A model generated the notes under the pieces. The model had not been told where the DNA came from. It did not search any database and worked only from the letters and a program-made list of their open reading frames with translations. From assembly GCA_028284065.1 (NCBI GenBank), contig JANQSJ010000014.1, positions 62,001-126,000 on the forward strand: a stretch of 64,000 nt of DNA. Reading direction: 5' to 3'. Positions 62,279-64,000 of the stretch are shown in pieces. Position 1 is the stretch's first letter. Every line of letters begins with the position of its first letter. This stretch comes from Parvularculaceae bacterium. GTDB taxonomy: Bacteria; Pseudomonadota; Alphaproteobacteria; Caulobacterales; Parvularculaceae. The translations under genes were made by a program, and so were the position numbers.

Positions 62279-64000
62279 TTAAAACCTTCCCGTGAGGCCA
62301 CCGCCGACAATGCGCGGTCGACCCAAGGCGGACGCTTCGACGCCCGGGCCAAACAGCGTGCCATTGATCTCTTGCTCTTCATTCAGAAGGTTCCGCGCGA
62401 AAGCGAAGACATCGATGTTGCCGAATGCAAGCCCAATGCGGAAATCCACATTGTGGTAGGCGTCGAGATCAAAGCTGTCGGCGACATCGGCGGCGCGCTC
62501 GCTGACATACTGGTGCGTTAGCGTCGCGAATGGCGAGAATTCCTCGCCGGCCCAGGAAATGGCGTCGCCCTGATAATCGACTGTCGCCGTCGTGCTGATT
62601 TCGGCGACATTGGGAATAGGGTTCCCCGGAACCGCGCCGGAAAACGCGTCGCCCTCCCGGATTTCGCCGTCCGTCCAGGCGAGCCCGCCGGATACGGACA
62701 AGTTGCGGCTGACAGCAAAGTCCCCTTGCGCCTCAACGCCGAAGGACCGCGTGTCGAGATTTACCGGCACGAATTGGAATGCGATGAAGTCGAGGACAAA
62801 GAGCTGCTCGTCTTCGACGTCATTATAGAAACCATTGACATCGACATTGGCGCGACCATCGAGGAAGCGCGTCTTAATGCCGGCTTCATATGTCCACGAT
62901 GTGGACTCAGCGTAGTTCGGACTTGCCGCGCCGAACGCCGCGTTCAAGGTCAGCCTCGGGAAGCCCCCGCTCTTCGCTCCTCGGCCAACCGTCGCATAGA
63001 GATTGACGTTTTCGGAAGCCTCAAAGTTCAGCGCCGCGCGACCCGTAAACAGGTCGAAATTTGCCTGGCTGTCTTCTTCGAAGAAATCGACGGAGCCCGG
63101 AAACCCGACGCCGGCGAAGGTCGCGTCGAGAGACTTTTCGTCGCGCGTGTAACGAAACCCTAAAGTCCCTTTCAGACGCGGATCGAAGATCGGGGCCGTC
63201 GCCTCGCCATAGGCCGCGTAGGAATTGATGATCTGCTCAGCATCGCGATCGCCATTGAGGATCGGCGAGAAGCTCGACCGGTTGTCAAGTTGAACGTCGA
63301 GGTCCGACCGGAAGTAGACGAGGCCCGCCGCCCAGGCGACGTCGCTTTCGGTCACATTCGAGAGACGAAACTCCTGGAAGAAACGTGTCTCCTGCTCGTC
63401 CCAATCGGAGAACGAGTCTGGCGCGAGGAAGTCCGCCGGCGTCTGACCGAAGAGCGTTCCATAGATCAGCCCGTCAGTATCGTCCGTCACTTGATTATTG
63501 TTGAAACCGTTGACCGCCGTGATCGACGTGAAGTCAGCGAAACCAAGGGGTTTTTCGACCTTGATGCTTGTCCCCCACGCCGTCCGTTCGACTTCATTTA
63601 TCGGATCCAGCTCCACCGCTGGCTCAGGCGCGCCCCGCGACACGTAGTAAAAGGGGTTGGACCGTTGGTAGTCGACGTTCGCGGAAAGCGTCACGCGAAA
63701 TCCATCTTCGGTTGCGGGATCAAGGACGATGACGCCGCGACCTGAATAGGAGGTGCGGTCGCCGAGATCCCCGCCGATCGGCGCAATATTGTCGACAAAG
63801 CCATCGACGGTTGACGCGCGGAATGAGAGTCGTCCCTTAACGCGGTCGCCGGCGAGCGGTCCGGAAAGTGAGGTTTCGGCGAGGCCATAGCCCTGTTCCC
63901 CGCCTTCCAACCGGACCTTGCCTTCGAACTCATCGGAAGGCGCGCGGGTCGTAACGTTGATCGCTCCGCCCTGACTGTTCCGTCCAAAGAGGGTTCCTTG
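62279..64000 (-). CDS. TonB-dependent receptor, N-terminus outside window
   Basis: Outer-membrane active transporter; 573 C-terminal residues are visible and the frame runs off the window end, so the signal peptide, TonB box and most of the plug are missing. The end of the plug is seen as GTLFGRNSQGGAINVTTRAP. Barrel strands follow, with features common in marine alphaproteobacterial receptors (YATVGRGAKSGGFPRLTLN, NFYGNDV-like turns, FNVDFRIGLAFGNIDVFAFARNLL-like strand near the end) and a C-terminal phenylalanine (LTGRF). This FGRNSxGGAINV type is abundant in Caulobacter/Sphingomonas-like genomes for sugars, siderophores or lignin-like compounds; the ligand is unknown. Confidence 0.93.
   Translation of the reverse strand, partial: QGTLFGRNSQGGAINVTTRAPSDEFEGKVRLEGGEQGYGLAETSLSGPLAGDRVKGRLSFRASTVDGFVDNIAPIGGDLGDRTSYSGRGVIVLDPATEDGFRVTLSANVDYQRSNPFYYVSRGAPEPAVELDPINEVERTAWGTSIKVEKPLGFADFTSITAVNGFNNNQVTDDTDGLIYGTLFGQTPADFLAPDSFSDWDEQETRFFQEFRLSNVTESDVAWAAGLVYFRSDLDVQLDNRSSFSPILNGDRDAEQIINSYAAYGEATAPIFDPRLKGTLGFRYTRDEKSLDATFAGVGFPGSVDFFEEDSQANFDLFTGRAALNFEASENVNLYATVGRGAKSGGFPRLTLNAAFGAASPNYAESTSWTYEAGIKTRFLDGRANVDVNGFYNDVEDEQLFVLDFIAFQFVPVNLDTRSFGVEAQGDFAVSRNLSVSGGLAWTDGEIREGDAFSGAVPGNPIPNVAEISTTATVDYQGDAISWAGEEFSPFATLTHQYVSERAADVADSFDLDAYHNVDFRIGLAFGNIDVFAFARNLLNEEQEINGTLFGPGVEASALGRPRIVGGGLTGRF

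Noticed and set aside
62128..62382. 84-codon minus-strand frame upstream of the receptor end
   Set aside because: It overlaps the end of the TonB-dependent receptor in another frame and has no recognisable sequence; the gap probably holds no protein gene.
1..64000. Prophage, integrase or complete insertion sequence
   Set aside because: No transposase, integrase or phage structural gene was recognised on either strand; only short non-coding repeats are present.

Overview
The window is about 64 kb of high-GC, gene-dense bacterial chromosome with few non-coding gaps. Two gene orders point to an alphaproteobacterium. One is the leftward block smpB/dapA, folK, rpoZ, rsh, pyrE, pdxJ, acpS, lepB, rnc, era, (inserted module), recO, parC. 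The other is rplY-pth-ychF. Hopanoid-associated hpnN/hpnM, a TonB-dependent receptor, outer-membrane barrels and a vanadium haloperoxidase fit a marine, possibly Parvularcula- or Hyphomonas-like heterotroph. That lineage guess is inference only.

Layout. 1-2 kb: end of a glutaryl-CoA dehydrogenase and an acetyl-CoA acetyltransferase (acyl-CoA/lysine degradation). 2-9 kb: a leucine-type amino acid dehydrogenase divergent from an Lrp regulator, then a leftward arginine succinyltransferase (AST) operon, M20 hydrolase-astA-astD-astB, without astC and without a classical astE. 9-14 kb: hpnN and hpnM, a TerB-like protein and mtnP. 14-21 kb: a putative outer-membrane protein, ychF, pth, rplY, a DUF2520 protein, an unknown membrane protein and a GH13 alpha-glucosidase. 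21-24.4 kb: a polyamine operon (ornithine decarboxylase, deoxyhypusine-synthase-like protein, agmatinase) behind a long, apparently structured leader. 24.8-30 kb: dabB-dabA inorganic-carbon uptake genes divergent from a LysR regulator. 30-32 kb: a Tat/lipoprotein-type vanadium haloperoxidase. 32.4-35.7 kb: tRNA-Lys and a queuosine operon (queA, DUF1697 gene, CsaA-like gene, tgt). 36-37.4 kb: a serine hydrolase. 37.5-54.5 kb: the core block, interrupted between era and recO by a TetR-controlled MMPL/LolA-like/barrel module. 54.6-61.5 kb: NYN protein, family 5 uracil-DNA glycosylase, a small membrane protein, smpB, dapA and a large lytic transglycosylase. 61.6-62.3 kb: tRNA-Ser followed by repeats that copy its 3' end. 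62.3-64 kb: a partial TonB-dependent receptor.

How the genes work together. The AST enzymes and the amino acid dehydrogenase recover nitrogen and carbon from amino acids. The polyamine operon uses ornithine and agmatine, so it draws on the same arginine pool. mtnP recycles methylthioadenosine. DabAB would supply bicarbonate for carboxylases, since no Calvin-cycle gene is visible here. The queuosine genes modify tRNA. The core block links nucleotide synthesis, the stringent response, RNA processing, secretion and DNA repair.

Most notable points: the polyamine-operon leader with mutually exclusive helices; the tRNA-Ser tail repeats; a haloperoxidase with Gly in place of the usual vanadate-binding Ser; a Tgt lacking two of three zinc cysteines; an M20 enzyme apparently standing in for AstE; paired palindromic operators in front of the inserted exporter module; and a 10-base G run between ribosome-binding site and start codon of a secreted serine hydrolase.
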